From the NCBI GenBank assembly GCA_021163425.1, contig JAGGWS010000054.1:1-52051 (forward strand): a stretch of DNA of 52,051 bases. The letters run 5' to 3'. This DNA is from Candidatus Omnitrophota bacterium. Lineage in GTDB: Bacteria > Omnitrophota > Gorgyraeia > Duberdicusellales > Duberdicusellaceae. Made by a program: the position numbers and the translations under genes. The notes beneath the pieces were generated by a model that was not told where the DNA came from, made no database searches, and worked only from the letters and a program-made list of their open reading frames with translations. This document shows positions 32,801 through 40,522 of the stretch, piece by piece. How positions within the stretch are numbered: the first letter of the stretch is position 1; every line of letters starts with the position of its first letter.

Positions 32801-33088
32801 CCGGGGGATACGGAAAGGTTCATAAAAATTAGAGTCTATTTTCAAAAATGTCCTGAACCCTCGATAAAATACTGAAAATAGAGACTTATTGGCTGGTAAA
32901 AATTCTAAGATAGAGTGGTCTTTATCTTTTATTCCTAAACTTACTACTCCTTGAGCTCTATTTACATAAAAGCACCAAAGAGGAAGACCAAACTTACCGG
33001 AAATAGCAGGCAAGAAACTACAAAAACTTCTTACTTTGTTGTAGTTCTCTATGAAAAACTCTTCTTTGTTTAAACTATACTTAGCCAT
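29885..33088 (-). CDS. Large GH94/cellobiose-phosphorylase-like protein
   Basis: 1067 residues without a signal peptide. Several segments resemble the (alpha/alpha)6-barrel of GH94 phosphorylases and related 'cellobiose phosphorylase' annotations: SSGEGNYRDINQNRRQDVFF (about 394-413), AGRPGWCDALNGLPSLLGSS (about 638-657, at the place of the catalytic DWND Asp), and WGRGFVARLTGATSEALN near residue 935. An N-terminal beta domain and a C-terminal sandwich fit the family. It would process an intracellular beta-glucan or storage sugar; the substrate cannot be read. It is the last gene after DUF502 and starts 51 bases from it. Confidence 0.62.
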   Translation of the reverse strand: MAKYSLNKEEFFIENYNKVRSFCSFLPAISGKFGLPLWCFYVNRAQGVVSLGIKDKDHSILEFLPANKSLFSVFYRGFRTFLKIDSNFYEPFRIPRNNWLKQVMKVFPSFLEIEEENKKKGLNIRIKYFTLPSSDFASLVRIVELKNITTRPEDLEIIDGLPVILPYGCKNLFLKDLARTLEAWMQSYLNKDLAFFKLKVSPQDVAQTIYIQGVNFYFSCFFSKKNQIKFLRPIIDPHLLFGEDSDLNLPFNFVDKKFNYVKKDILLGRTPCAFSFVKIRLNPQENFRFFSFIGSAEKEREVVNFSKKLSSDWIEDKFEENKKIIKEIQQKAFINSSLRTLNFYTQQNFLDNVLRGGFPQRFGGKVFYLYNRKHGDLERDYNRFKFEHSFLSSGEGNYRDINQNRRQDVFFEPGVFDENIRLFFNLQKLDSYNPLVVKPPKFIFRDKESFQKTFSEFFGSELLKKLEEIVFSEFSLSEFMGFLKENKVSSKLREELIKRVLSFSKKVEQADFGEGFWIDHFTYNLDLIESFLAIFPDKESELLFKEEYSFYDDFCKLAPRRKRYYLKDGYILQRDFLEFNEKKANLINSRQYSKHQLRIRDKDKVFYTNLLVKLLVVVLNRISTLDPFGRGVEMEAGRPGWCDALNGLPSLLGSSLAETFELLRIISFLKEKVGKYREKKISLPSEIFNFFKDLKELLQESKSQGFKDNLDFWKRSHTLKEEFREKVFWGVSSEFYSLSLGEVEEFLELSKEKISLNLKDVDYKRLPTYFINEVVEYREEQDFIFPLKFRQKELPLFLEGFVRAMKILPPETIKLIYNSLKKSSLYDRNLKMYKICASLKKAPLEIGRIKVFPPGWLENESIWVHMEYKYLLELIKAGLYEEFYKEFFNCFICFLKPSIYGRSNLENSSFIVSSANPDKKLWGRGFVARLTGATSEALNILLFMCLGKNPFYLKQGKLVLEFKPLLKKDLFTKKEDTVFILDNEGKPQKFTLPKNTFSFMFLGKTLVIYHNPQRIDTYSQKVKVEKIIVKYANQEEFVFNSSQIEEPHSLRIRNQEAQVIEVFITPN

Positions 33089-33139
33089 TGTTTAGAATAA
33101 AATAGAAATATATTTTATCTAAATTTTAAAAACAGGCAA

Positions 33140-33745
33140 CTATTTTTGAGAGAAATTTTCTGAAGAACTCAACATTCCTCCCGAAACTATAATCTTAACT
33201 GCTTCTTCTACAGAAATATCTAAATAGATGAGTTTATCTTCAGATATAAAATAAGTAAAGCCAGTGAGAGGAGAAGGTGAAGAAGGAATGAAGATGCTTA
33301 TCATTTTTTTACCTGTCTTTTCATTAATCTTAGAAAACTTTCCAGTTACAAAAGCTAAAGAATATACACCTTCTTTAGGAAATTCTACTAACACAACTCT
33401 TTTAAAAGAAGGCTTAGAAGGAGAAAATAAAAATTTTACAATTTCTTTGGTAGGAGCATAAATTTTGCCCACTAAAGGAAATTTTAAAATCAATAATTCC
33501 AATCGCTTAAAAACTTTCCACCTGAGAAAAGAAGAAATAATTCCTGCCAGAATAACTATCAAGATTGAAAAGATTATCCCTAAACCCGGGATTTTATAAC
33601 CAAAATAAAGGGAAATATAACGATTTATATACCTGCCTAAAATAGAATCAGCAAAGTTAAAGAGCCCTATTACTACATAGACAGTAATAACGATAGGCAC
33701 TAAAACTACTAATCCGGTAAAAAACCAGCGTCGCAACATAATCAA
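33140..33745 (-). CDS. DUF502-family membrane protein
   Basis: 201 residues. Two N-terminal membrane helices (about 7-27 and 52-72), then FPLVGKIYAPTKEIVKFLF and a soluble domain containing VLVEFPKEGVYSLAFVTG and PSSPSPLTGF. These match the DUF502 family, whose role is not established. It overlaps the bioY stop by about four bases; a Met two codons inside is an alternative start. Co-transcription with bioY and the purine permease does not reveal its function. Confidence 0.88.
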   Translation of the reverse strand: MIMLRRWFFTGLVVLVPIVITVYVVIGLFNFADSILGRYINRYISLYFGYKIPGLGIIFSILIVILAGIISSFLRWKVFKRLELLILKFPLVGKIYAPTKEIVKFLFSPSKPSFKRVVLVEFPKEGVYSLAFVTGKFSKINEKTGKKMISIFIPSSPSPLTGFTYFISEDKLIYLDISVEEAVKIIVSGGMLSSSENFSQK

Positions 33746-34284
33746 GCTCTGGTTAACCTGGTTATTAAACCAGCTAAGACTATTTTCAAGAAATCTCCAT
33801 ATATAAAGGGGAAAACTCCAATCTCTATTGCTGAAAGAAAAGAAATCTTTAAACTCAAAATAATGCTTGCTGCTCCCAAAATATAAATGATTAGATTAGC
33901 TAAGGAAAAAGAAAGAAGATACCAGTAAAAATTCTTTTTAAAAAATAAAAACTTAATTAAGAATAAGCTAGCTATTACAAATCCTAATATATATCCAAAA
34001 GTGGGAGAAAAAATATAAAAAAACCCTCCTCCCTGAGAAAAGAAAGGGAGGCCTAAAATACCTAAGAAAATCCAGATAAGCTGAGAAAAAACTGCTTTCT
34101 CTCTCCAGAAAACTACACCCAAAAAAATAACTAAAGTCTGCAAAGTCGCAGGAACAGGAGAGAAGGGGAAATAAATTCTTACTTTAGAAGAAAGGGTTAA
34201 AAGAAAAACAAAAATACTTACTATTAAAATTTCTCTTACCACCTTCAAAAGACTAAATCTTAAACCTAAACTTTTAACCAGCAT
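33742..34284 (-). CDS. bioY: Biotin transporter substrate-binding component BioY
   Basis: 180 residues with about six membrane helices. FSPVPATLQTLVIFLGVVF and SPTFGYILGFVIASL match the S-component BioY, which binds biotin in the membrane and works with an ECF module or alone. No ECF ATPase or biotin synthesis gene is nearby. It lies nine bases after the purine permease gene and overlaps the DUF502 gene. Confidence 0.92.
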   Translation of the reverse strand: MLVKSLGLRFSLLKVVREILIVSIFVFLLTLSSKVRIYFPFSPVPATLQTLVIFLGVVFWREKAVFSQLIWIFLGILGLPFFSQGGGFFYIFSPTFGYILGFVIASLFLIKFLFFKKNFYWYLLSFSLANLIIYILGAASIILSLKISFLSAIEIGVFPFIYGDFLKIVLAGLITRLTRA

Positions 34285-34293
34285 AACTCCTCC

Positions 34294-35613
34294 TTACTTA
34301 TAAGGATAAAATAAAAAGAATAAAAGAGAAATTATCCCTAAAAGGATCCTCCCCCCATTTAAGTCTCTAAATCTTCCTGAAAATAATTTAAGCAAAAGAT
34401 AAAACAAAAACCCGGCAGTAATCCCCACTCCTAAATTATAGGTAAAACAGCTAAATACAATTACTGAAAATGCAGGGATATACTCAGTATAATCAGAAAA
34501 ATCTATTCTAACCACAGGAAAAATCATTAAACTGCCCACAATAATTAAAACTGGACCATAGGCATAGGGAGGAACTAAGGTAAGTAAAGGAGAAAAGAAC
34601 AAAGCTAATAAGAATAAGAAGGCACAAACCACACTGGAAAAGCCGGTGCGAGCTCCTTCTTCTACACCTGAAGCTGACTCTATATAAGTACCTGAAGTAG
34701 TGGTTCCTAAACTTGCCGAAAATATCGTAGCTAAAGCATCTACTAACATAGGTTTCTCAATCTCCGGCAGATTCCCATCTTTATCTAAAAAACCTGCTCG
34801 GGCTGAAACTCCAATTAAAGTACCCATAGTATCTACGAAATCCATAACAAATACAGTTAAAACTACTGAGAACATCCCCCAGGTTAAGACTAATTCTGGA
34901 TATCTAAAAAATTCCGTAAATTTGAAAAAAGTTGGAGCTAAAGAAGGGGGCAAACTCCACCAAGAATCTATCTTTATCTTTCCCTCCAAAATTCCTAAAA
35001 AAGTAACTGAAAGCATACCTAATAAAAAAGCACCTCTTACTTTTTTAATCATCAATAGAGAAATCAAAAGAAGACAAAAAACAGCTAATAAAGCATCGGG
35101 TGTTTTTAAATTGGCTAACTTCACTGGAGCTGAAGCTGTGCCTAAACTTATAAATCCCGAAATGTTTAAACCAATAAAAGCTAAGAAAAGTCCTAATCCT
35201 GCTGAAAAACTATACTTTAAAGACTGAGGTATAGATTTAGACAACCAGGCTCTTAATTTAAATAGGGTAAGGAAAAAAAATAAAACTCCTCCTAAAAACA
35301 CAGCTCCCAAAGCTACTTGCCAGGGGAAACCCAAGACTTTACATACTGTATAGGCAATAAAAGCGTTTTCGCCCATATAAGGAGCAATAGCAAAAGGCCT
35401 CCTGGCATAGACCCCCATTAAAAGAGTTCCCAGAAAAGCTGAGAGAACAGTGGCAGTAAAAGAGGCTGACTTAGGAATACCACAAGCTTCCAAAATAGCT
35501 GGATTAACTACTATAATATAAGCCATAGTAAAAAAGGTAGTTAATCCTCCTAAAATTTCTCTTTTTAAACTAGTATTATTTTCTTTAAACTTAAAATACC
35601 TATCTAAGAACAT
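34294..35613 (-). CDS. NCS2-family purine permease (AzgA/PbuG type)
   Basis: 439 residues, about 12-14 membrane helices. Family signatures are LGGLTTFFTMAYIIVVNP (about 22-39), FAIAPYMGENAFIAYTV (about 74-90), VFVMDFVDTMGTLIGV and GTTTSGTYIESASGVEEGAR (about 301-320). It imports adenine, guanine or hypoxanthine by proton symport. Its first 14 bases overlap the end of the kinase gene upstream. Length is typical. Confidence 0.93.
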   Translation of the reverse strand: MFLDRYFKFKENNTSLKREILGGLTTFFTMAYIIVVNPAILEACGIPKSASFTATVLSAFLGTLLMGVYARRPFAIAPYMGENAFIAYTVCKVLGFPWQVALGAVFLGGVLFFFLTLFKLRAWLSKSIPQSLKYSFSAGLGLFLAFIGLNISGFISLGTASAPVKLANLKTPDALLAVFCLLLISLLMIKKVRGAFLLGMLSVTFLGILEGKIKIDSWWSLPPSLAPTFFKFTEFFRYPELVLTWGMFSVVLTVFVMDFVDTMGTLIGVSARAGFLDKDGNLPEIEKPMLVDALATIFSASLGTTTSGTYIESASGVEEGARTGFSSVVCAFLFLLALFFSPLLTLVPPYAYGPVLIIVGSLMIFPVVRIDFSDYTEYIPAFSVIVFSCFTYNLGVGITAGFLFYLLLKLFSGRFRDLNGGRILLGIISLLFFLFYPYK

Positions 35614-36163
35614 AAAGAATAGCCCCTCCTGCCAGAGGTATAGTTAAATTATCGTCAACAAAGGGAAATAATTCTACTAAAGCTACAGCTAAAGAAGATA
35701 AAATTAGTGCCGGGGAAGAAAAGAGAAAAAAGTCTCTTAAAATTAAACCTATAGCTAAACAACTCAACCAACAAGCTAAAAATCCCTCTAAGGACTTTTT
35801 GCCTATTCTAATTCTTCCCCAATTAAAACCAACTATCCCTGAGAGAGCATCTCCCACAACTAAGTAAAGTAAAGAAAGTATAGCTATCTCCTTAGGAAAA
35901 ATTAAAACCGTGATAAAAACTCCTATAAAAAAAATAGTAGTCCCGGAAATTTTTTCTTTTTCTCTATCTTTTAGAAGGCGAGAAAAAGAAGAAAATATTT
36001 TCCTATTAAAGGAAGGGATTTTAAATCTCACTATTTCTAAAATCAGGAGTCCCAGAAGAACAACTCCGGTTATGCCCAAGATAAAAGTTCTGGAAGAGAA
36101 AAAATAGGTTAAAGGAAAAATCAAAGCAGAGAGTCTATAAACCTTTCTCAAAAATATACTCAT
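35600..36163 (-). CDS. Diacylglycerol/polyprenol (dolichol-type) kinase
   Basis: 187 residues and five to six membrane helices. The motif LLYLVVGDALSGIVGFNWGR, then KKSLEG and VALVELFPFVDDNLTIPL, is that of the SEC59/VTE5-like CTP- or ATP-dependent lipid kinase family. It would phosphorylate a membrane alcohol or diacylglycerol. It overlaps the permease gene and follows a patatin-like phospholipase gene by 24 bases, so a joint lipid-recycling role is possible. Confidence 0.85.
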   Translation of the reverse strand: MSIFLRKVYRLSALIFPLTYFFSSRTFILGITGVVLLGLLILEIVRFKIPSFNRKIFSSFSRLLKDREKEKISGTTIFFIGVFITVLIFPKEIAILSLLYLVVGDALSGIVGFNWGRIRIGKKSLEGFLACWLSCLAIGLILRDFFLFSSPALILSSLAVALVELFPFVDDNLTIPLAGGAILYVLR

Positions 36164-36187
36164 TAAACAGGTTGAGAAGCTTCTCCT

Positions 36188-37078
36188 TTAATACTTTAAG
36201 AAAGGAAAAAATCGCCTGCGTTTTAATCTCTTCTTAAGCCGGGAGATTTTCTCTAAAGCTTCTTGCCTCCCCCTCTCGATAATTATATCTATCTTAGAAA
36301 AGTCAGCCCAACCAAAATCAGAAACTTCGGGTTCAAAAATAAAATCAGTTAAATTCTTAGAAATTTCCAGTAATCTATTGTGCCTTATCTCATCTACATT
36401 TAAAAGAATATCTATACTGCTTCTGCCCACTCTTTCCTCTCTTTTCTTTTCTAAACTTACTCCCAGGATAAAATCTATTTTTTTCCTGCGTAAAGCTAAA
36501 GTAGGAAGAGCTTCTAATACTCCGCCATCTACTAAATACTTTTCTCCTTCTCTTAAAGGAGGAAAAACTCCCGGCAAAGCACAGGAAGCAAGCAAAGCCT
36601 TACACAAAAAACCTTCTTCTAAGTAAACCTCTTCTCCCTTTACCAAGTCTACAGCTACACAGAGAAAAGGAATCTTACAATCCGAAAATTTCCACTCATC
36701 TAAGGCTTCCTTAAAAAGAATCTCAAAAGGACGGTAATCTATAAGCCCTCTTTTAATTATCCGGAGATTCCAGAGGTAAAATTCCCGGATAAAAAGAAAA
36801 GCTTTCTTAACTTTAGGATTTTTACTTATATCTTTCTGAGAAGCTAAGCTGAATCTTTCTTCTAATTCCTTAATTAGTTCTCTTTTTAAGAAAGGGAAAA
36901 TCTTACTTTTTAAATAATCAACTTTGCCTTCTTTAGCATAGAGAGCTCCTACTACTGCTCCCATCGAAGTTCCTGAGATGAAATCAATAGGTATTTTCTC
37001 CTTCTCGAGAACCTCTAACACTCCGATATGAGCAAAGCCTCTTGCTCCCCCACCTCCTAAAGCTAAACCGATCTTCAC
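36188..37078 (-). CDS. Patatin-like phospholipase (RssA/NTE type)
   Basis: 296 residues. The N-terminus has the oxyanion loop GGGGARGFAHIGVL (about 8-21), the nucleophile motif GTSMG (Ser about 42), and the dyad Asp in VDGGV (about residue 188). These are all the catalytic elements of patatins, which hydrolyse phospholipid acyl chains. No signal peptide is seen, so it is cytoplasmic or peripheral on the inner membrane. It is the first gene of the group running down to the GH94-like gene. Confidence 0.92.
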   Translation of the reverse strand: MKIGLALGGGGARGFAHIGVLEVLEKEKIPIDFISGTSMGAVVGALYAKEGKVDYLKSKIFPFLKRELIKELEERFSLASQKDISKNPKVKKAFLFIREFYLWNLRIIKRGLIDYRPFEILFKEALDEWKFSDCKIPFLCVAVDLVKGEEVYLEEGFLCKALLASCALPGVFPPLREGEKYLVDGGVLEALPTLALRRKKIDFILGVSLEKKREERVGRSSIDILLNVDEIRHNRLLEISKNLTDFIFEPEVSDFGWADFSKIDIIIERGRQEALEKISRLKKRLKRRRFFPFLKY

Positions 37079-37174
37079 CTAGTATTAGTAAATAACAATT
37101 AAGCTCTCTTCAGCAAAAATCTCTTTCTTAATAGTAGTAAAAGCAGGTTCTTTCTCTCTACACTCTCTATACTT

Positions 37175-37405
37175 TTAATCTTTAGCTATAGCTATAGTAA
37201 TTGCTCCTGCTAAAATTAAGAACAGACCTATACAACCTTTAATCACTAATAATAAATCTCTCCACCAGGCTATAACCGCCCAGATACCTAATCCTACCAA
37301 GACAACTCCTAAGGCTATCTTGAGAACCATCTTGACTGCTTCTCCAGCAGACTTCTTCTCTTGGGGTTGTTGAGTTTGTTCAGCCTGTTTTACTTCTTCA
37401 GCCAT
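37175..37405 (-). CDS. Small two-helix membrane protein
   Basis: 76 residues: a Gln/Glu/Lys-rich cytoplasmic start (about 1-22) and two hydrophobic helices (about 26-46 and 52-74) with WAVIAWWRD between them. I do not recognise a family. A strong ribosome binding site (AGAGGAGGTG) and a good promoter support it as a real, well expressed gene. It stands alone between the acyltransferase and patatin genes. Confidence 0.75.
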   Translation of the reverse strand: MAEEVKQAEQTQQPQEKKSAGEAVKMVLKIALGVVLVGLGIWAVIAWWRDLLLVIKGCIGLFLILAGAITIAIAKD

Positions 37406-37459
37406 TTAACACCTCCTCTTTTTTAAATAAATAACCTAAAGCTTTGGCGAAGAAATAAT

Positions 37460-37487
37460 ATTATATCAAAAAATCAATCTTTTTGAA
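37460..37487 (-). promoter_or_regulatory. Promoter of the small membrane protein gene
   Basis: -35 TTCAAA (37482-37487), 16-base spacer, perfect -10 TATAAT (37460-37465), partly inside the 3' end of the acyltransferase gene. It gives a leader of about 50 bases. Confidence 0.5.
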
Positions 37488-38421
37488 CCCTAAATTTCAG
37501 ATTAAAAACTTTTTCTGGAGGCCGGGACTTCCAGCGGCGATGGATCCAGCCCCACAAATAAGGACATTTCCTCACCCAATCTTCTATTATTTTAGTAAAT
37601 TTTATAGCATTTACAAGTATTAATTCATCTTTATCTTCTCTCATCTCTAAAGGTATTTCCTCCTCTATAAAAATAGTATGAAAACCTCCTCTTTGTCTTA
37701 CTATAAACACAGGCACAATACAGGCTCTACTCCTTAAAGCTAAAACTATAGGGCCTACTGGAGTAGCTGCTAACTTCCCAAAAAACTTAACCCACACTCC
37801 TCCTGTACCATAATTCTGGTCCATCTGAATAACTAAAACCTCATTATTGGCCAAGGCTTTAAGGGAGCTAAAAACAGCTTCTTTTTTAGGATAGGAAAAA
37901 ATTGTTTTAATTCCTGCTTGAGTTCTTAAATTATGAATAAGACTTCCCGCCTTTTCGTCCCTCATAGGCCTAGCCATAGTATTGACCATAAACCCTTCCT
38001 CTTTAAGTCTTAAACACATTAGAGGAAAGTTACCAAAATGAGCAGTTAAAGCAATTACTCCTCTCTTTTTCTCTAACGCCTTTTCTAAATTCTCCAAACC
38101 TTTAATCTCTACTCTTTGTTTAACCTTATCAAGATTATTAAGAAAATAAAATATCTCCCATCCTGCCTCTCCCATAAATTTAAAGGAATCTTTAGCAATT
38201 CTTTTAATTTCTAAAGGTGTCTTTTCTTTAGCAAAGGCTGTATTTAAACTTTCTAAAGCTATTCTTCTATGTCTTGGCGAAAAAATATAACCTAACAAAC
38301 CAAAACTTTTTCCTAAAAACAAAACAAATTTAAAGGGTAGAATCTTAACCAGTTGAGAACTTAATTTAAGAAGAACCCATCCTGCTTTTCTCCTTAAAAA
38401 TTTCTTCTTTTCTTTATCCAT
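37474..38421 (-). CDS. LpxL/HtrB-like lysophospholipid acyltransferase
   Basis: 315 residues with an N-terminal membrane segment (about 22-42) and the LpxL-type acyltransferase domain. The catalytic-site region reads GVIALTAHFGNFPL (about 124-137). The His is present, but the residue five positions later, normally Glu or Asp, is Pro. Other pieces fit the family: VIQMDQNYGTGGVWVKFFGK and CPYLWGWIHRRWK near the C-terminus. It should acylate lipid A or a lysophospholipid at the inner membrane. It follows the adenosine-specific kinase-like gene by 18 bases. Confidence 0.85.
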   Translation of the reverse strand: MDKEKKKFLRRKAGWVLLKLSSQLVKILPFKFVLFLGKSFGLLGYIFSPRHRRIALESLNTAFAKEKTPLEIKRIAKDSFKFMGEAGWEIFYFLNNLDKVKQRVEIKGLENLEKALEKKRGVIALTAHFGNFPLMCLRLKEEGFMVNTMARPMRDEKAGSLIHNLRTQAGIKTIFSYPKKEAVFSSLKALANNEVLVIQMDQNYGTGGVWVKFFGKLAATPVGPIVLALRSRACIVPVFIVRQRGGFHTIFIEEEIPLEMREDKDELILVNAIKFTKIIEDWVRKCPYLWGWIHRRWKSRPPEKVFNLKFRVQKD

Positions 38422-38439
38422 AATTATAAAAAATAGTCT

Positions 38440-38922
38440 TTACAACTTATATCCTATTTTTCTTAAAAAATCCTTCCTCCATCTTACATCTTCTTCAGCC
38501 TCTATTCCCTTAGGAGAAAAACCATCAACTACTCCTAAAATACCTCTCCCCTGTGAAGTTTCTGCTACAATTACTTCTACTGGGTTAGCTGTAGCACAAA
38601 ATATCCGGCACACCTCTGGCACCATCTTCACTGCATTTAAAACATTTATGGGAAAAGTTTCTCTCAAAGCAATAAAAAAAGTATGACCTGCACCTATATT
38701 TAAAGCATTCTTTATAGAAATCTTCTTAAGTTCTTCAGAGTTTGCTTCAGCTCTTACTAAAGTCTTTCCTGAAGACTCACAAAAAGCAAAGCCAAACTTT
38801 ATATTAGGAGATGCCGAGATTAAAACTTCATATAAATCTTCTACTGTCTTTATAAAGTGGGCTTGACCAATTATAATGTTCACATCCTCAGGCTTTTCTA
38901 CTCTTACTACCTTTATCTCCAT
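38440..38922 (-). CDS. Adenosine-specific kinase family protein (PF04008)
   Basis: 160 residues matching the small PAE2307-like family: DVNIIIGQAHFIKTVEDLYE near the start, FGFAFCESSGKTLVR, NIGAGHTFFIALRE, CRIFCATANPVEVI and GRGILGVVDG. The archaeal homologue is described as binding AMP or adenosine; the physiological role in bacteria is unclear. The ribosome binding site is AAAGGGGGC. It lies 17 bases after lnt, suggesting one transcript from lnt into the acyltransferase gene. Confidence 0.88.
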   Translation of the reverse strand: MEIKVVRVEKPEDVNIIIGQAHFIKTVEDLYEVLISASPNIKFGFAFCESSGKTLVRAEANSEELKKISIKNALNIGAGHTFFIALRETFPINVLNAVKMVPEVCRIFCATANPVEVIVAETSQGRGILGVVDGFSPKGIEAEEDVRWRKDFLRKIGYKL

Positions 38923-38939
38923 AACAGCCCCCTTTCTCT

Positions 38940-40409
38940 TTAAAACTTTATTTTCTTATCAAAGATTAACAATGCCAACCCCAAAATCACTCCTATATAA
39001 ATAAATATATCCGGCCGTTGAGAATAAAAAGTCTTATCCTGGGAAGGAAAGATTTTACCATTTAATAAGCCCTCTACAAATATTTTTTTATTGTTAATTC
39101 TAAGAGTCTTTTCTATCTTTCCCTGAGGAGAAATTATACAAGTTATACCACTATTAGCTACCCGTAGTAAATATCTTTTTTCCTCAATAGCCCTAAATAC
39201 TGCTGGCTGAAGATGCTGAATTACTTGAGGATAACCTTTAAACCAAGCATCATTAGTAATATTCACCAACACATTTGCTCCTCTTCTAACAAAATCTCTT
39301 ACTAAATCAGGAAATAAATCTTCAAAACAGATAAGAGCAGCTATTCTTAAATTTTTATAATTTAATAAAACAGCTTCTTTACCCGCAGAGATATCTCCAA
39401 AAGAATTTACCACTGAGATAAAGCTTAAAAAATTTCTTAAAGGTATATATTCTCCAAAAGGAACTAATTTAAGTTTTCTATACTTAGAAAGCCGTCCTTG
39501 TTTAGAAATAAGAACAGCTGTATTAAAATAATCTCCCTCACTCTCCTCTACTACTCCCATAAGAATATCTCTTTTAAAACTTTTAGCTAAGAGTTTTAAT
39601 TCGACAAAATCTTTCCCTGCTGGATAAGGCCAGCTGGCTTCAGGAAAAATAACTAAACTCCCTAAAGGAGCCTGATTCGAAAGAAAAACTAGTTTATCTT
39701 TTATTTCCTGATAATAAATAGGTTCCCACTTCTTTTCTTGAGTTATATTGGGTTGAACTAAACTCACCAAACTGGGTTTATCCTTCTTAAAAGAAGGCTT
39801 CTTCAAAGAAGAATAACCATAAAGCAAAAAGGAAGATAATAAAAACAAAAATAACAATAAACTCAATAAATTCTGGCTTAATTTCCTCTTTTCTAAAAAA
39901 TTAAACAAAACCATATTAGATAAGACTATTAAAAAAGAGACAGGCCATACCCCCAGTAAATTAGCTATCTGAATAAGAGTTAAATTTTTAAACTGGCTAT
40001 AACCAAAGAGAGCCCAGCCAAAACCTCCCCATTTTGTCCTTAGATACTCAAATACAACCCAAACCAGAGGAATTAATAAAAAATTAAAGTTTTTCTCTAA
40101 GAGTTTTTTAATCCCTAAACTGGAAATAGCCCAATATAAAGAAAGGTACAAAAGAAGAAAAAATAGACCCAGGCGGGTTACAAAACCTATCCAGAAGACT
40201 ACAGTTAAAAAGTAAATAAACCCGGCTATAAAACTATAAAAAAAACTTTTAGGATAAGAGCTATCCTTCAATACCATCAATAAAAAAATTAGAGAAAACC
40301 AGATAAGAAAGGAAAGATTGGAAGAATTAAAGCTTAACCCAGCTAAAAAACCAGATAAACTTGAAAAGAATAAACTCTGAAGCAAATTCTTAATTCTGGA
40401 ATTATGCAT
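38940..40409 (-). CDS. lnt: Apolipoprotein N-acyltransferase Lnt
   Basis: 489 residues: about six N-terminal membrane helices, a carbon-nitrogen hydrolase domain (about 205-455), and a final membrane helix. The catalytic triad is visible as Glu in VIFPEASWP, Lys in YRKLKLVPFGEYIP and Cys in AALICFED. It transfers the third acyl chain to lipoproteins in the inner membrane. This agrees with the lipoproteins and outer-membrane genes in the window. It follows secA. Confidence 0.95.
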   Translation of the reverse strand: MHNSRIKNLLQSLFFSSLSGFLAGLSFNSSNLSFLIWFSLIFLLMVLKDSSYPKSFFYSFIAGFIYFLTVVFWIGFVTRLGLFFLLLYLSLYWAISSLGIKKLLEKNFNFLLIPLVWVVFEYLRTKWGGFGWALFGYSQFKNLTLIQIANLLGVWPVSFLIVLSNMVLFNFLEKRKLSQNLLSLLLFLFLLSSFLLYGYSSLKKPSFKKDKPSLVSLVQPNITQEKKWEPIYYQEIKDKLVFLSNQAPLGSLVIFPEASWPYPAGKDFVELKLLAKSFKRDILMGVVEESEGDYFNTAVLISKQGRLSKYRKLKLVPFGEYIPLRNFLSFISVVNSFGDISAGKEAVLLNYKNLRIAALICFEDLFPDLVRDFVRRGANVLVNITNDAWFKGYPQVIQHLQPAVFRAIEEKRYLLRVANSGITCIISPQGKIEKTLRINNKKIFVEGLLNGKIFPSQDKTFYSQRPDIFIYIGVILGLALLIFDKKIKF

Positions 40410-40522
40410 ATTGTATTTATTATTGTGTTTATTTATTAAGACTTTAAAACAACAACTTCTTTCAGCAATACTGGATAAACTAAATTAAAAGGAGGACTGC
40501 GAAGAGCTAAAGATTACTGACT

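Noticed and set aside
34700-35227. Plus-strand frame of 175 residues inside the purine permease gene
   Set aside because: Antisense shadow of a highly conserved permease; composition is Lys/Pro-rich and unlike a real protein.
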